Below are positions 17,229-26,057 of a DNA stretch of 64,000 bases, piece after piece. The position numbers and the translations under genes are program-made. This DNA comes from Nocardia altamirensis NBRC 108246 (GTDB lineage: Bacteria > Actinomycetota > Actinomycetes > Mycobacteriales > Mycobacteriaceae): positions 1 to 64,000 of the forward strand of contig NZ_BDAY01000071.1 of NCBI RefSeq assembly GCF_001612685.1, in the 5' to 3' direction. A model generated the notes under the pieces. It made no database searches and was not told the origin of the DNA. It saw nothing but the letters and a program-made list of their open reading frames with translations. How positions within the stretch are numbered: position 1 is the stretch's first letter; the number at the start of each line of letters is the position of its first letter.

Positions 17229-18055
17229 AAGTCCCGCAGCGCCCGGTCGACCGGCTCGGTGGCGATGTACCCCAGGAAGTGTTCGCCGCCGGGCACGAAC
17301 CGGAATTCGGCGCCGGGTCCGATGAGTTCGGCCATCCGGCGGGCCTGGTCCACCGTCACGATGCGACTGCGGTCGCCGCTGAGCAGCAAAGCGGGACAAT
17401 GGAGTTCGCCCGCCTCGGGCAGATGGTCGAAGAACATCGGCAGCATGCTGTGCTTGAACAGTCTGGGGAACTGCGGAACCTGCTTTGCCCTGGTACGCAG
17501 CAGCCGCGGCGGCGCACCGGGGCCGCCGAGGAAGTACCCGAGCAGCAACCGCACCATCGCATCGGGCACCAGCCGTTCGATCGGACGACGGTAGAGCAGT
17601 GTGGTGATCGCCTGCATCGGCGGCGGGCGGAGGCGATACCGGTCCGGCAGCACGAGCAGGGCGGCCGAGCGGGCGTGCGCCGGGTAGGCGGCCGCGAAGC
17701 GATAGGCGACCGCGCCCGCATCGCTCCACGCGAGCAGATGGGCGGAGTCGAGGCCGAGTGCGTCGAGGACACAGCGCAATTCGCGCACGCGGTCCTCGAC
17801 GGTGATTCGGCAGGACCGGCTGACGACCGGCTCGTACAGTACGACCTCGTGATCGGCGCTCAGGGCGTCGATGTGCGGTGCGTAGACGAAATTGAGCTCG
17901 GGCAGCAGTGGGACGCAGACGATCGGGGTGCCACGGCCGAACGTGGCGACCGGTCGAGTGACGCCGTCGGGGCAGTCGAGCTGCCGCATCGCGCCCGCCA
18001 GCCTGCCGGTGTCGCGGTCGACCCGATCGAGCAGCTCGGAAACGGCTTCGGTCAT
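17204..18055 (-). CDS. alpha/beta hydrolase in the lipid cluster
   Basis: 283 residues from ATG 18055, preceded by AGGTGAG; a GTG at 18064 directly after the methyltransferase stop is possible. Alpha/beta-hydrolase features are present: LLAWSDAGAVAYRFAA contains the nucleophile Ser in an S-x-A-G elbow instead of G-x-S-x-G, an Asp follows the last strands (SGDRSRIV), and a C-terminal His occurs in GGEHFLG. It might release or trim an acyl chain, like a type II thioesterase, or act on the methylated product. It is last in the minus-strand transcript. Confidence 0.75.
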   Translation of the reverse strand: MTEAVSELLDRVDRDTGRLAGAMRQLDCPDGVTRPVATFGRGTPIVCVPLLPELNFVYAPHIDALSADHEVVLYEPVVSRSCRITVEDRVRELRCVLDALGLDSAHLLAWSDAGAVAYRFAAAYPAHARSAALLVLPDRYRLRPPPMQAITTLLYRRPIERLVPDAMVRLLLGYFLGGPGAPPRLLRTRAKQVPQFPRLFKHSMLPMFFDHLPEAGELHCPALLLSGDRSRIVTVDQARRMAELIGPGAEFRFVPGGEHFLGYIATEPVDRALRDFYARVGVS

Positions 18056-18064
18056 GGTGCTCAC

Positions 18065-18580
18065 CTAACTCGACAGGCCGGGCGCCAGTGTGTCCGCGCG
18101 TCCCGGCCGTCGCGGGATCCAGCGGTTGACGTGTGCGCAGTAGTCCAGATACGTCTGCCCGAAACGGGATTTCAGCTCCCGCTCCTCGAACAGCACGTAG
18201 ACGTGCATCACCACGGTGAGCACCACGGCATAGCCGAGATAGGTCCACGATTCGAGCAGCAGCCCGATGCCGAACGCCAGCAAGGCATTCGCGATATACA
18301 TCGGGTTTCGCAGATACCGGTACAACCCGGTGGCTACGAACTCTGTGGGCGGATCCATCGGCACCGGCGTGCCTCGGCCGCGCACCGCAAGGGTGAGCGC
18401 ACAGGCGTAGTTGAGTGCGAATCCGGCGACGGTGACCAGGATTCCGGCGACCCGCACCCCGGTCCCGCCGTCGAAGGTCCGCGCACCGATGAGCAGGATC
18501 GCCAGCCACGGCACCAAGGCCAATCCGGCGAGCAGCACAAGCGCGCCGAGTAGATGGGTCTTCACCACTGCGGCCGTCAT
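18065..18580 (-). CDS. ICMT-like membrane methyltransferase (first copy)
   Basis: 171 residues with four to five TM helices and the C-terminal signature of isoprenylcysteine carboxyl methyltransferase-like proteins: LYRYLRNPMYIANALL, then FEERELKSRFGQTYLDYCAHVNRWIPR, which carry the SAM-binding Arg/His/Glu positions. Such proteins methylate carboxyl or phenolic oxygens of hydrophobic substrates in the membrane; SrsB of the alkylresorcinol pathway belongs here. An AGGAG lies about eight bases upstream of the ATG. It is paralogous to the gene at 20772. Confidence 0.85.
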   Translation of the reverse strand: MTAAVVKTHLLGALVLLAGLALVPWLAILLIGARTFDGGTGVRVAGILVTVAGFALNYACALTLAVRGRGTPVPMDPPTEFVATGLYRYLRNPMYIANALLAFGIGLLLESWTYLGYAVVLTVVMHVYVLFEERELKSRFGQTYLDYCAHVNRWIPRRPGRADTLAPGLSS

Positions 18581-18649
18581 CGCGGATTCTCCTGTGTCCG
18601 TGTGCCGTTGGTCATCGACGTACCCTTTCGTGCGGTTCGGTTCCGCCGG

Positions 18650-19789
18650 TCAGCGGACGTAGGCCAAGCGTTTGGCGAGTGCCTTCTTCAATGGCGGTGT
18701 GCGATCGACCGTCTCGATGAGACGACGGTTGGCCGACAGCGCCGTCTGCTGACTTCCCGCCTTGCCGATCAGGTGGGTGCGGCGGAACACCGGGTTCAGT
18801 GCCTTGCGGCGCCGCTTGGCATAGCGCGCGCACGCCTTGTCCAGCGCCGCCGTCCCGTCGGCGGTGGCGACGCCAGCCGCGAGTGCCTCGGCGTCCTGGA
18901 ATCCGAGGTTCATGCCTTGACCGCCCGCCGGGTGCACGACGTGCGCCGCGTCGCCGAGCGCCACTGCGCCCGGTATCCACCAGCTCTGCCCGATCGATCG
19001 GCGCATGTGATAGATATTCGCCTCGCGGAATTCGAGCTGATCGGGATCGAGCACCCGGCAGATACGGGTGGCCCACTCGACGAAGTTCGCCCGGTTGGGG
19101 CGCGGCGCGGACGCGGTCGCGAACTGGATCCCGATCCGATGCTGGTCGCCGGGCAGCGGGATCAGCACCAAGAACCCGCTGTCGTCGAGGACGTAGTAGG
19201 CACTGTCGCGAAACTCCGGCAGGGCGGGTACACAGACGTTGAAAAGCGAGGTGCCGTACTCGAATACCGTCGGCTTGCCGAAATGCGTGTCCCGCAGCGC
19301 GGATCGGCCACCGTTGGCGACAACGGTGAGCGAGGCGTGATACTCGCCTGCCCTGGTCGCCACACCGTGTACCCGGCCGTCGTGGACGAGCAGGTCGGTG
19401 GCTCGGGTCCCTGGCACGATCTGCACCAGACCGCTGCGTGTCGCGGCCGCATGCAGCGCTCTGGCGATATCGGCGTGCCGGATCGCGGTGAACCGGTACT
19501 GCGGCCCGAGCAGCGCATCGATCTTCATCTCGAACAGCTTCTTGCCGTCGCCGTCGATGATGCGAAACTGGCGCAGGCTCAACGGATCACCGCTGTCGAG
19601 GTCCGGGCCGACACCCCAGCCGCGCAACAACGAGATGCCGTCGTGGTGCACCATGTCGCCCCGGTCGATCTCGTCGAAATGCTGCCTGCTCTCCAGGACG
19701 ATCGACGGCCGCCCGCGCGCCGCGAGCGCGACCGCCGCGGCCAGCCCCGAGGTGCCGCCGCCGACGATCAGCACGGGCTCGGCCGTCAT
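18650..19789 (-). CDS. FAD-dependent monooxygenase (group A, PHBH/UbiH-like)
   Basis: 379 residues from the ATG at 19789, which overlaps the stop of the condensing enzyme by one base. The N-terminal dinucleotide-binding GxGxxG appears as VGGGTSGLAAAVALAARG, and the second FAD motif as ALGDAAHVVHPAGGQGMNLGFQDAEAL, both diagnostic for aromatic-ring or lipid-quinone hydroxylases. The usual central DG motif region is present near residue 165 (VVANGGRSALRD). It would hydroxylate the cluster product using NAD(P)H and O2. In the alkylresorcinol srs operon a flavoprotein hydroxylase has this position next to an ICMT-like methyltransferase. Confidence 0.85.
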   Translation of the reverse strand: MTAEPVLIVGGGTSGLAAAVALAARGRPSIVLESRQHFDEIDRGDMVHHDGISLLRGWGVGPDLDSGDPLSLRQFRIIDGDGKKLFEMKIDALLGPQYRFTAIRHADIARALHAAATRSGLVQIVPGTRATDLLVHDGRVHGVATRAGEYHASLTVVANGGRSALRDTHFGKPTVFEYGTSLFNVCVPALPEFRDSAYYVLDDSGFLVLIPLPGDQHRIGIQFATASAPRPNRANFVEWATRICRVLDPDQLEFREANIYHMRRSIGQSWWIPGAVALGDAAHVVHPAGGQGMNLGFQDAEALAAGVATADGTAALDKACARYAKRRRKALNPVFRRTHLIGKAGSQQTALSANRRLIETVDRTPPLKKALAKRLAYVR

Positions 19790-20793
19790 CAGATCACCTC
19801 GACGGCCATGGCGCCGAAGGAGAAGCCGAGCCCGAAGGCGAGCAGGATCAACCGGGTGCCCGGCTTGATCTTGCCCTCGTCCCTGGCCAGCGAGAGGTTG
19901 ATGAGCAGGCTGGACGGGCCCATGTTGCCGTAGTGCACGACGGGCAGCGGCACCGACGCGACATCCCAGCCGAAGCGTTGCGCGCTGAGCTCGAGCAGCT
20001 TGGCGTTGGCCTGGTGGGCCAGGAACAGGTCGACATCCTCGGGCTGCCAGCCTGCCTCGGCCATGACCCGGTTCAGCAGGCCGGGCAGCAGCCCGAGTGC
20101 GACCGTCGCGAGGCGCTCGCCCTGCATCTCGTAGTAGCTGGTCTCGATGGTGACGCCGGTGTCGTGCTGGACGGTGTTGCGCACGTCGACGACGCCGAGC
20201 CGCCAGTGCTTGACGTGGGTCTCCCACTGCAGGCCGTGCACGATGCCCTGAAAGCCGTTGCCGGGGTTGCCGTTCGCCGAGAGCACCACCGCGCCCGCGC
20301 CCGAACCGAACAGGCCTGCGGTCTGCGGGTCGGCCTTGTTGATCACCTCGAAGAAGTCGACGGAGGTGGACACGATGGCGCGTTCACAGCGGCCCGCGCG
20401 CAGCATGAGCATCGCCATCTCCATGACGGCGATCGGTTCGGCGCAGACGCCGTCGATGCCGAGCGTGCGCACCTTGTTGAGGCCGAGGTGTGCGGCGAGC
20501 ACGATGGGGGCGGGCGGTGCGAAGTGGGTCTGCCCCATCTGGATGTGGAAAAGCACGGTCTCGGTGCCGATGTCGTCGAGTGCGAGCTCGGCGTCGGTGC
20601 AGGCCTTGGTCACCGCGTCGGTGGCGAGGGTGAGCACGTTCTCGTTCTCGCCTGCGACCCGGCGCTCCACGATGCCGGTCCGCTCGACCATCCAATCATC
20701 GGGAAGACCAAGCGATTTCGAGACTTCCTGGTTGTCGCTGACCGAGGATCCGATCGAATGACCCAGGCCGGCTACGGTGATGTTCGAGGCCAT
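19789..20793 (-). CDS. KAS III-like condensing enzyme
   Basis: 334 residues from the ATG at 20793. The signature of FabH-type enzymes is clear: WMVERTGIVERR near the N-terminus, the catalytic Cys in GIDGVCAEP, His in LFLAHQANAKLLE, and Asn in HYGNMGPSS. Compared with FabH the Cys context (VCAEP rather than ACAGF) is unusual, hinting at a different acyl donor or a DarB/OleA/PqsC-like secondary-metabolism role. The gene overlaps the methyltransferase gene upstream by 22 bases and the monooxygenase downstream by one. Confidence 0.85.
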   Translation of the reverse strand: MASNITVAGLGHSIGSSVSDNQEVSKSLGLPDDWMVERTGIVERRVAGENENVLTLATDAVTKACTDAELALDDIGTETVLFHIQMGQTHFAPPAPIVLAAHLGLNKVRTLGIDGVCAEPIAVMEMAMLMLRAGRCERAIVSTSVDFFEVINKADPQTAGLFGSGAGAVVLSANGNPGNGFQGIVHGLQWETHVKHWRLGVVDVRNTVQHDTGVTIETSYYEMQGERLATVALGLLPGLLNRVMAEAGWQPEDVDLFLAHQANAKLLELSAQRFGWDVASVPLPVVHYGNMGPSSLLINLSLARDEGKIKPGTRLILLAFGLGFSFGAMAVEVI

Positions 20794-21299
20794 GATGACC
20801 GCCCTTCTTGACGTTGCGGGCGTGGAATCCAGCGCCCGGTACTGAGTCGGTAGCGCCGGTAGGCGGCACCGAAAGTCTGCTCGAGCGCGGTAGTTTCGTA
20901 CCGGACCCACAGCAGCAGCGCGAGGGTGAGCACGACCGCGTAGCCGAGATAGGTCAGCGAGCCGAGCGCGAGCCCGATGCCGAACACCATCGCGATGGTG
21001 CCGGTATCCATGGGATTGCGGGTGTAGCGATAGGGTCCGTCGACGACGAGACGCCGCGGCGGCGAGGTCGGGCACGCGGTGCCGCGGCCGCGCACCGCGA
21101 GAACCAGGACGCACGCATAGCCGAGCGCGAATCCCGCAGTCGCCAACACGATTCCGGCGATCTGCACCAGCGGACCCCGGTCGAAGGAGTTGGCGCCGAA
21201 CACGACGACGGCGAGCGCGGGGAGCAGCACGAGCGCGGGCACGAGCATGGCGAGGCCATAGAGATGGACCTTGATCATCAGGGCATGCATGGTCGTCAC
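20772..21299 (-). CDS. ICMT-like membrane methyltransferase (second copy)
   Basis: 175 residues if the GTG at 21299 (overlapping the FAAL stop by four bases) is used; an ATG at 21290 is also plausible. It matches the first copy along its whole length (both contain VRGRG, the PYRYTRNPM or LYRYLRNPM motif and a terminal RWIPR), so the two derive from duplication. In this copy the C-terminal EE pair is replaced by YETTALEQ. Multi-pass membrane protein. Two methyltransferases may act at two positions or on two substrates. Confidence 0.85.
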   Translation of the reverse strand: MTTMHALMIKVHLYGLAMLVPALVLLPALAVVVFGANSFDRGPLVQIAGIVLATAGFALGYACVLVLAVRGRGTACPTSPPRRLVVDGPYRYTRNPMDTGTIAMVFGIGLALGSLTYLGYAVVLTLALLLWVRYETTALEQTFGAAYRRYRLSTGRWIPRPQRQEGRSSWPRTSP

Positions 21300-23005
21300 G
21301 CACCCCGCTGGTCGTCCAGGTAGTCGCCGACCTCGGCGGTGATATTGGCCGCGAGATCGCCCGCGGTGAGCTGACGCCACAGATACCTGCGCCGTGGCTT
21401 GCCGCTGGTGGTGCGGGCGATCGTGCCCTGCTCCACCTGGAGCACGCGCAGGGTCACCCGTTCGCCAGCGAGTGTGCGGACCACCCGGAGTACTTGCTCG
21501 GGTGGGAGTTTCAGCCGCTCGCACAGCAGCGCGACGGTCGGGGCGCCGCGGTCGGTGCCGAGCAGGACGGTCACCCGGTTCTTCGGCGCGCCCGCGGCCG
21601 CGGTGACGGCGGACTCGATGTCCTCGGCGAAGAGCGTCCTGCCGTGCACCTTCATGCTGTCGCCCATCCGGCCGACCAGATAAAGGTCGGCGCCGCAGCG
21701 GAATCCGGCGTCGCCGGTGTGGTACCAGTCGTCGTCGAACTGCGTCGTCTCGGTGGGCTCGCCGACGATCGCACGGGTCACCGACGGTCCGCTGATCGCG
21801 ACCTCGCCGAGGACGTTGTCGCCGACCGGCGTGCCCTCTGGGTCCAGGATCCGCACCTGTGCGGAGTCCAGCGGCGACCCGCAGCTGGACAACCAGGTGT
21901 GGGTACCGTCCGGCTCGGGAGCGTGGCCGTTGTCGAGCGTCGCGGAACCGAGTATCCGCACGGCGCCGCCGAGTCGCAGGCTGGTCGGGTCCACGGCGAG
22001 CGCGGTGGGCACCGCATCGGTGCGCAGTCCGGTCACCGCGAGCGCGGCCTCGGCAAGGCCGTAGGCGGGCAGCAGTGTCTTCGGATCGAATCCGTGCGGG
22101 GCGAGCAGCTCGGTGAACCGGCGCAGCACGTCGAATTCGACCCGCTCGGCGCCGATGATCAGATGCCGCCAGCTCGCGAAGTCCATGCCCGCCAAGGCTT
22201 CCGGTGCGACCTTGCGCAGAATCCAGTCCAAGCCGAAGTTCGGCGTCGCCGTGCTCCACACGCCGTCGCGGCCGAAACATTCGAGCCAGCGCAACGGGCG
22301 TGCGATGAATTGGACCGGTTGCAGCAGCCGCAGATCGAACTGGTGCACCAGCGCGGGCAGCAGCAACCCGACCAGGCCCATGTCGTGGTGCAGCGGCAGC
22401 CAGGATGCGGCGGTGAGGTCGCCGCTCACGTCGAGCCATGACGTGATCAACCGTTGCTGCGCTTCGACATTGGCACCGGTGAGCAGCACGCCGCGGGGCG
22501 CGCGGGTGCTGCCCGAGGTGAATTGCAGGAGCGCGAATTCGGCGCTGACCGGGCGGATTTCGGTCGGTACCGGCGCCGAGGCGTCGATCGCGAGCACGGG
22601 AGCGTCGAGACCCGCCGCGGTGAGCGCCGCCTTCACGCCGACATGGAAGCGTTCCTCGGCGACGACCACGTCCGGCCGTGCCGCGCCGAGAATGCGGCCG
22701 AGGTAGCCGGCATAGTCGCCGCTGATGGTGTGCGTCGGCGGCGCGACCGGCGCCACCGTCGCGCCGACCAGCAGGGTGGCGCAGAAGGCGGCGATGCCTG
22801 CCTCGGAGGTGTTCATCACCACGCAGACGCGTCCGTCGCGGCGGGCGCCCGCCGCGACGATCTGCTCGGCGCCGCGCAGGCAGAGCTCGGCGAGCTCGGC
22901 GTAAGACACGAAACGCCAGCCGTCGGCGTCGTCGGCGAAACGCACGCCACGATCTTTTCTGGGCTCGCTGACCCATTCGATCAGCCGGGAACTGTTGAGC
23001 GACAC
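21296..23005 (-). CDS. fatty acyl-AMP ligase (FAAL)
   Basis: 569 residues of the ANL superfamily. Core motifs are LLQFTSGSTRAPRGV (P-loop), SWLPLHHDMGLVG (typical of FAALs), YGLAEAALAV, WYHTGDAGF and the C-terminal Lys motif TTSGKPRRRYLW. FAALs make acyl-AMP from free fatty acids and transfer the acyl group to an acyl carrier protein, not to CoA; the ACP gene at 24434 is the obvious partner. This is the first gene of the minus-strand unit; the divergent acyl-CoA dehydrogenase starts 144 bases away. Confidence 0.93.
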   Translation of the reverse strand: MSLNSSRLIEWVSEPRKDRGVRFADDADGWRFVSYAELAELCLRGAEQIVAAGARRDGRVCVVMNTSEAGIAAFCATLLVGATVAPVAPPTHTISGDYAGYLGRILGAARPDVVVAEERFHVGVKAALTAAGLDAPVLAIDASAPVPTEIRPVSAEFALLQFTSGSTRAPRGVLLTGANVEAQQRLITSWLDVSGDLTAASWLPLHHDMGLVGLLLPALVHQFDLRLLQPVQFIARPLRWLECFGRDGVWSTATPNFGLDWILRKVAPEALAGMDFASWRHLIIGAERVEFDVLRRFTELLAPHGFDPKTLLPAYGLAEAALAVTGLRTDAVPTALAVDPTSLRLGGAVRILGSATLDNGHAPEPDGTHTWLSSCGSPLDSAQVRILDPEGTPVGDNVLGEVAISGPSVTRAIVGEPTETTQFDDDWYHTGDAGFRCGADLYLVGRMGDSMKVHGRTLFAEDIESAVTAAAGAPKNRVTVLLGTDRGAPTVALLCERLKLPPEQVLRVVRTLAGERVTLRVLQVEQGTIARTTSGKPRRRYLWRQLTAGDLAANITAEVGDYLDDQRGA

Positions 23006-23148
23006 GAGAGTTGTTCTACCGAGGCGCGAAAGGTGTTGCCTATGACGAGAGTTGGCTAGCGATCTCTGGGGATAGGCCGGCGCGGGCGGTCGCTGCCAGA
23101 CTCATCGGCATTGCTGATCCACCAGCTACCGGAAGGGTGTGGCAGCTC

Positions 23149-24375
23149 GTGACCACCCATCTCACGTCCCCCGATGATCCGCTGACCGATACCGGCGCAC
23201 TACTCGACGCGGGACTCTACGGTCCGCATGTCGAGCGGTATCGCGCCGCGGTCCGTGCGCACATCGACAAGTTGGTGCTGCCGCATCTCGACAGTGCCGA
23301 AGCCGCAGGGCAATTCCCGACCGCGGTGATCCACGACCTCGGCGCGGCACACGTGTTCGCCGAGCGCTGGTTCGCCGGCGGCGACACCGGGCGCTCGGTG
23401 CTGCTTGCCACCGAACTCGGGCGGGCAGGCGCGGGCGGTCTTGCCGTCGGCATCAGCCTGCACCTCGAAACGGTGCTGTCGATGCTGTGCCGGTTCGGCG
23501 ACAACGACTATCTGCGCGGTGTCCGCGATCAGGCGATGCGCGGCGAGCTGGTCGGCTGCGTCGGGGCGAGCGAGGCCACCGGCGGGTCGGATCTCGAGCA
23601 GGTCACCACCACGGCGCGGCGCACCGCGGACGGCTGGCATATCGAGGGGCGCAAGAAGTTCGTCTCCCTCGGCAGCGTCGCCGATTTCTGCCTGGTGCTG
23701 TGCCGAGTCCACCGCGACAACGGTCCGCAGATGGCGCGGCTGGGTGTTGCGGTGGTGCCGCGCTCGGGACTGCGTGTCGAACACAGTCATCAGAAGGTCG
23801 GCACGCACAGCCTCGACACAGTGAAAGTCGCTGTGTCAGCCGATATTCCGGAGCAGGCGATGCTCGGCAGGCCCGGCCTCGGCCTCGCGGTCATCAACTA
23901 CGGGTTGACCATGGAACGGCTCGGCGCCGCGGCGCAGTTGATCGGCACGTGTGAGCTGGCGCTGGGACTTGCTGTGGCACACGCGGATCGACGCACCCAG
24001 TTCGCCACCAGACTGCGCAAGCATCAGGCGCTGGAATATCGGCTCGCCGATCTGAGTGCCAGGGTGGAGATACTGCGCGCCGCCGCGCTGGCGACTGCGG
24101 CAGGGTATGGACGGCCGGGCGGCCCTGGCGCGCACCAGATCGCGGGCCTGAAGGTGACCGCTGCCCAGACCGCCGAACGCGTGGTCAGCGAGTGCATGCA
24201 CATCTTCGGTGGCGCAGGCTACCTGCCCGAAGAGACCCCGATGGGGCGGCTGTGGCGCGACGTCCGGCTCGGCCGGATCGGAGCGGGCACCGACGAGATG
24301 ATGTGGTCGATCCGCGCGGTCGGCCTCACCCCGGACAACGACGCCTACGACCGAATGATCCACATTTCGACCTAG
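23149..24375 (+). CDS. acyl-CoA dehydrogenase family protein
   Basis: 408 residues from a GTG at 23149 with GGAAGGG about 11 bases upstream; the open frame extends to 23011 without an RBS. The flavin and substrate domains are seen in VGCVGASEATGGSDLEQV and WHIEGRKKFVSLGSVADF. The C-terminal helical domain includes MHIFGGAGYLPEETPMGRLWRD and RIGAGTDEMMWSIRA. It probably introduces a 2,3-double bond in an acyl-ACP or acyl-CoA. It is paired with the ACP gene on the plus strand. Confidence 0.88.
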   Translation: MTTHLTSPDDPLTDTGALLDAGLYGPHVERYRAAVRAHIDKLVLPHLDSAEAAGQFPTAVIHDLGAAHVFAERWFAGGDTGRSVLLATELGRAGAGGLAVGISLHLETVLSMLCRFGDNDYLRGVRDQAMRGELVGCVGASEATGGSDLEQVTTTARRTADGWHIEGRKKFVSLGSVADFCLVLCRVHRDNGPQMARLGVAVVPRSGLRVEHSHQKVGTHSLDTVKVAVSADIPEQAMLGRPGLGLAVINYGLTMERLGAAAQLIGTCELALGLAVAHADRRTQFATRLRKHQALEYRLADLSARVEILRAAALATAAGYGRPGGPGAHQIAGLKVTAAQTAERVVSECMHIFGGAGYLPEETPMGRLWRDVRLGRIGAGTDEMMWSIRAVGLTPDNDAYDRMIHIST

Positions 24376-24410
24376 GGCCTGTGCCGAAGCCGAAGCTCCG
24401 ACACAGGCCC
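24375..24410 (+). terminator. hairpin between dehydrogenase and ACP genes
   Basis: GGGCCTGTG at 24375-24383 pairs with CACAGGCCC at 24402-24410, loop 18 bases. It begins at the last base of the dehydrogenase stop codon and lies before the ACP, so it may attenuate or process the transcript. Confidence 0.45.
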
Positions 24411-24433
24411 CTAATCAGAAAGCGAGTACAACC

Positions 24434-24700
24434 ATGGCTGATCGGACGAAGATCATCGATGTCCTGGAGACCGCCTACACCTCGGTCACCCGGGTGCCAC
24501 GCACGCTGACCGGCAGCGAATCGCTGCGCGACGACCTCGACGTGAACTCGGTGTCCCTGCTCGAACTGTTCTCCAAGATCGAGGAGGAACTCGACATCGT
24601 GCTGTTCGAGAACATGGAACTGCCCGATGTGCAGACCGTCGACGATCTCGTCGTGTTGATCTCCACCGAACTCGACACGCCCGCGGACCGCACGGCCTGA
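24434..24700 (+). CDS. acyl carrier protein
   Basis: 88 residues. It has the four-helix ACP pattern with a predicted phosphopantetheine Ser near residue 38 in DDLDVNSVSLLEL. The canonical Asp before that Ser is Asn here (NSV rather than DSL). The likely role is to carry the acyl chain activated by the FAAL at 21296-23005 for dehydrogenation, condensation and tailoring. A 58-base hairpin-containing gap separates it from the dehydrogenase, with an overlapping palindrome after the stop. Confidence 0.88.
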   Translation: MADRTKIIDVLETAYTSVTRVPRTLTGSESLRDDLDVNSVSLLELFSKIEEELDIVLFENMELPDVQTVDDLVVLISTELDTPADRTA

Positions 24701-24713
24701 CGCGCCCGCGTCA
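24698..24713. terminator. short palindrome after the ACP gene
   Basis: TGACGCG (24698-24704) and CGCGTCA (24707-24713) are separated by two bases, beginning at the ACP stop and reaching the 3' end of the convergent membrane-protein gene. Confidence 0.4.
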
Positions 24714-26057
24714 CGCGAAGTCGAACAGCGGTGGGATGGTGACAGTTACGGCCGCGGCCCAGGCTCCGTAGACCGGCAGATATCTGGTCTGCCACTGCTC
24801 GACGGAGCCGAAGCCGCGCTTGCCGCGGACGAAGCCGAGGCTCAGATAGGCCGACCAGACCAGGTTGACCAGCAGCACCAGGTTCAGTCCGAGCGCGACC
24901 GTCTTGTTCGGCGTGAAGCCGAATTCCGCGATGCGGCTGAGCATTACGGCAAGCATGACCACGTCGACGGCAAGGGCGCTGACGACGAGGACCAGCTGGA
25001 GGCGGTCGAACAGATCCGGTGCGGCCAGCGGGTCGCGCGCGGAGATCGCGTACAGCAGCTGACCGAGCACGAGGACGAGGATGAGATCCATCAGGATCAG
25101 CAGATTCCGGTCCACGTCGATGACGCTGCCGCTCGTCGCGAACGCCACGAGCAGCGCGAGCAGCATGATGACCGTGAGCGGGGTGAACACCCGAGTCAGC
25201 ACGGGCGCGATGTTCTCGACCACATTCTGTTTCGCCTCGACCAGCCAGGCCGCGACGATGACCGCGCCCGCGATGCCGAACGGCACGACCCAGTCTTCGA
25301 TGACCCACTCGACATTGATGTCGAGGGTTTCGAAGGCGCCGACCGTCAGTCCCATCAGCACGCCGCCGCCGAGCGCGAGCAGCGTCAGATAGACGAACCA
25401 TTCGCCGGTGAATCGGATGAAATCCATTCGGCGCCGGTCGGATCGCCAGTCACCGCCGACGTAGGCGAGACCGACCACGAACCACAATGCGAGGGGTGTG
25501 TGGATCGCGGCGATGACCTCGGTAGCACCCGCATAGGTGAACGGGAAGACGTTCAGCACCACCGCGGCCAGCACGAACGGAATGATCAGCGGTGCGGCGG
25601 TGCGTACCGTCAGCTGCCGCTTCCACGCGAAATAGGCTGTGAGGAAGGGGATTACGAAGAGGCTCACATTGCGGCCGAGTGCGTCGTCCGACAACAGCGT
25701 CAAGCCGGTCTTCAACGAGAGTGCCGCCGCGACGGCGAGGATGAGCACAATGATCAGCTCACGCCTCGGACGCGCGCCGTTGCCATCCGGTGCGGCGGGC
25801 ACCAGCACCAGCTGCTTCCACAGTCGGTCGGAATGTTCCCTGGCGAACTCGCGCGAGAGGGCGTCCAGTGCGCCCATGCGCTTGATCGAGACGAGGAAGG
25901 CCTCGTCCGAGCTGAGCCCGGCGGCGGACAGGTCCGAGACCTGACCGCGCAGATGATCTTCGAGTTCCTCGACATCGGCGGCGGAGATCGCCTTGTGGCG
26001 CTGAATGTAGCCGCGCCACTGGCCGATCTGCGATTCCAACTCGGCGTCGTCGTGCAT
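24711..26057 (-). CDS. multi-TM protein with an N-terminal permease-prefix-like domain, PadR partner
   Basis: 448 residues from ATG 26057, overlapping the PadR stop by one base. The N-terminal 95 residues are soluble and helical (LEDHLRGQVSDLSAAGLSSDEAFLVSIKRMG), the typical permease prefix domain found in actinobacterial membrane proteins controlled by PadR regulators. The remaining 350 residues contain about ten hydrophobic segments. There is no ABC ATPase motif. It probably senses or responds to membrane stress or drugs together with PadR; function unproven. Confidence 0.8.
   Translation of the reverse strand: MHDDAELESQIGQWRGYIQRHKAISAADVEELEDHLRGQVSDLSAAGLSSDEAFLVSIKRMGALDALSREFAREHSDRLWKQLVLVPAAPDGNGARPRRELIIVLILAVAAALSLKTGLTLLSDDALGRNVSLFVIPFLTAYFAWKRQLTVRTAAPLIIPFVLAAVVLNVFPFTYAGATEVIAAIHTPLALWFVVGLAYVGGDWRSDRRRMDFIRFTGEWFVYLTLLALGGGVLMGLTVGAFETLDINVEWVIEDWVVPFGIAGAVIVAAWLVEAKQNVVENIAPVLTRVFTPLTVIMLLALLVAFATSGSVIDVDRNLLILMDLILVLVLGQLLYAISARDPLAAPDLFDRLQLVLVVSALAVDVVMLAVMLSRIAEFGFTPNKTVALGLNLVLLVNLVWSAYLSLGFVRGKRGFGSVEQWQTRYLPVYGAWAAAVTVTIPPLFDFA

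Noticed and set aside
16127..18553. 808-residue plus-strand open frame
   Set aside because: Overlaps the end of the MMPL gene and two convergent minus-strand genes with known motifs; a shadow.
20772..22976. 734-residue fusion on the minus strand
   Set aside because: This open frame runs antisense-like into the FAAL region; the true genes are the ICMT-like protein and the FAAL, each with own motifs and starts.
14161..24700. Canonical type III PKS alkylresorcinol cluster
   Set aside because: The condensing enzyme has the FabH-type ERTGI, Cys, HQAN and NxGN signatures, not type III PKS motifs; only the tailoring enzymes resemble that pathway.
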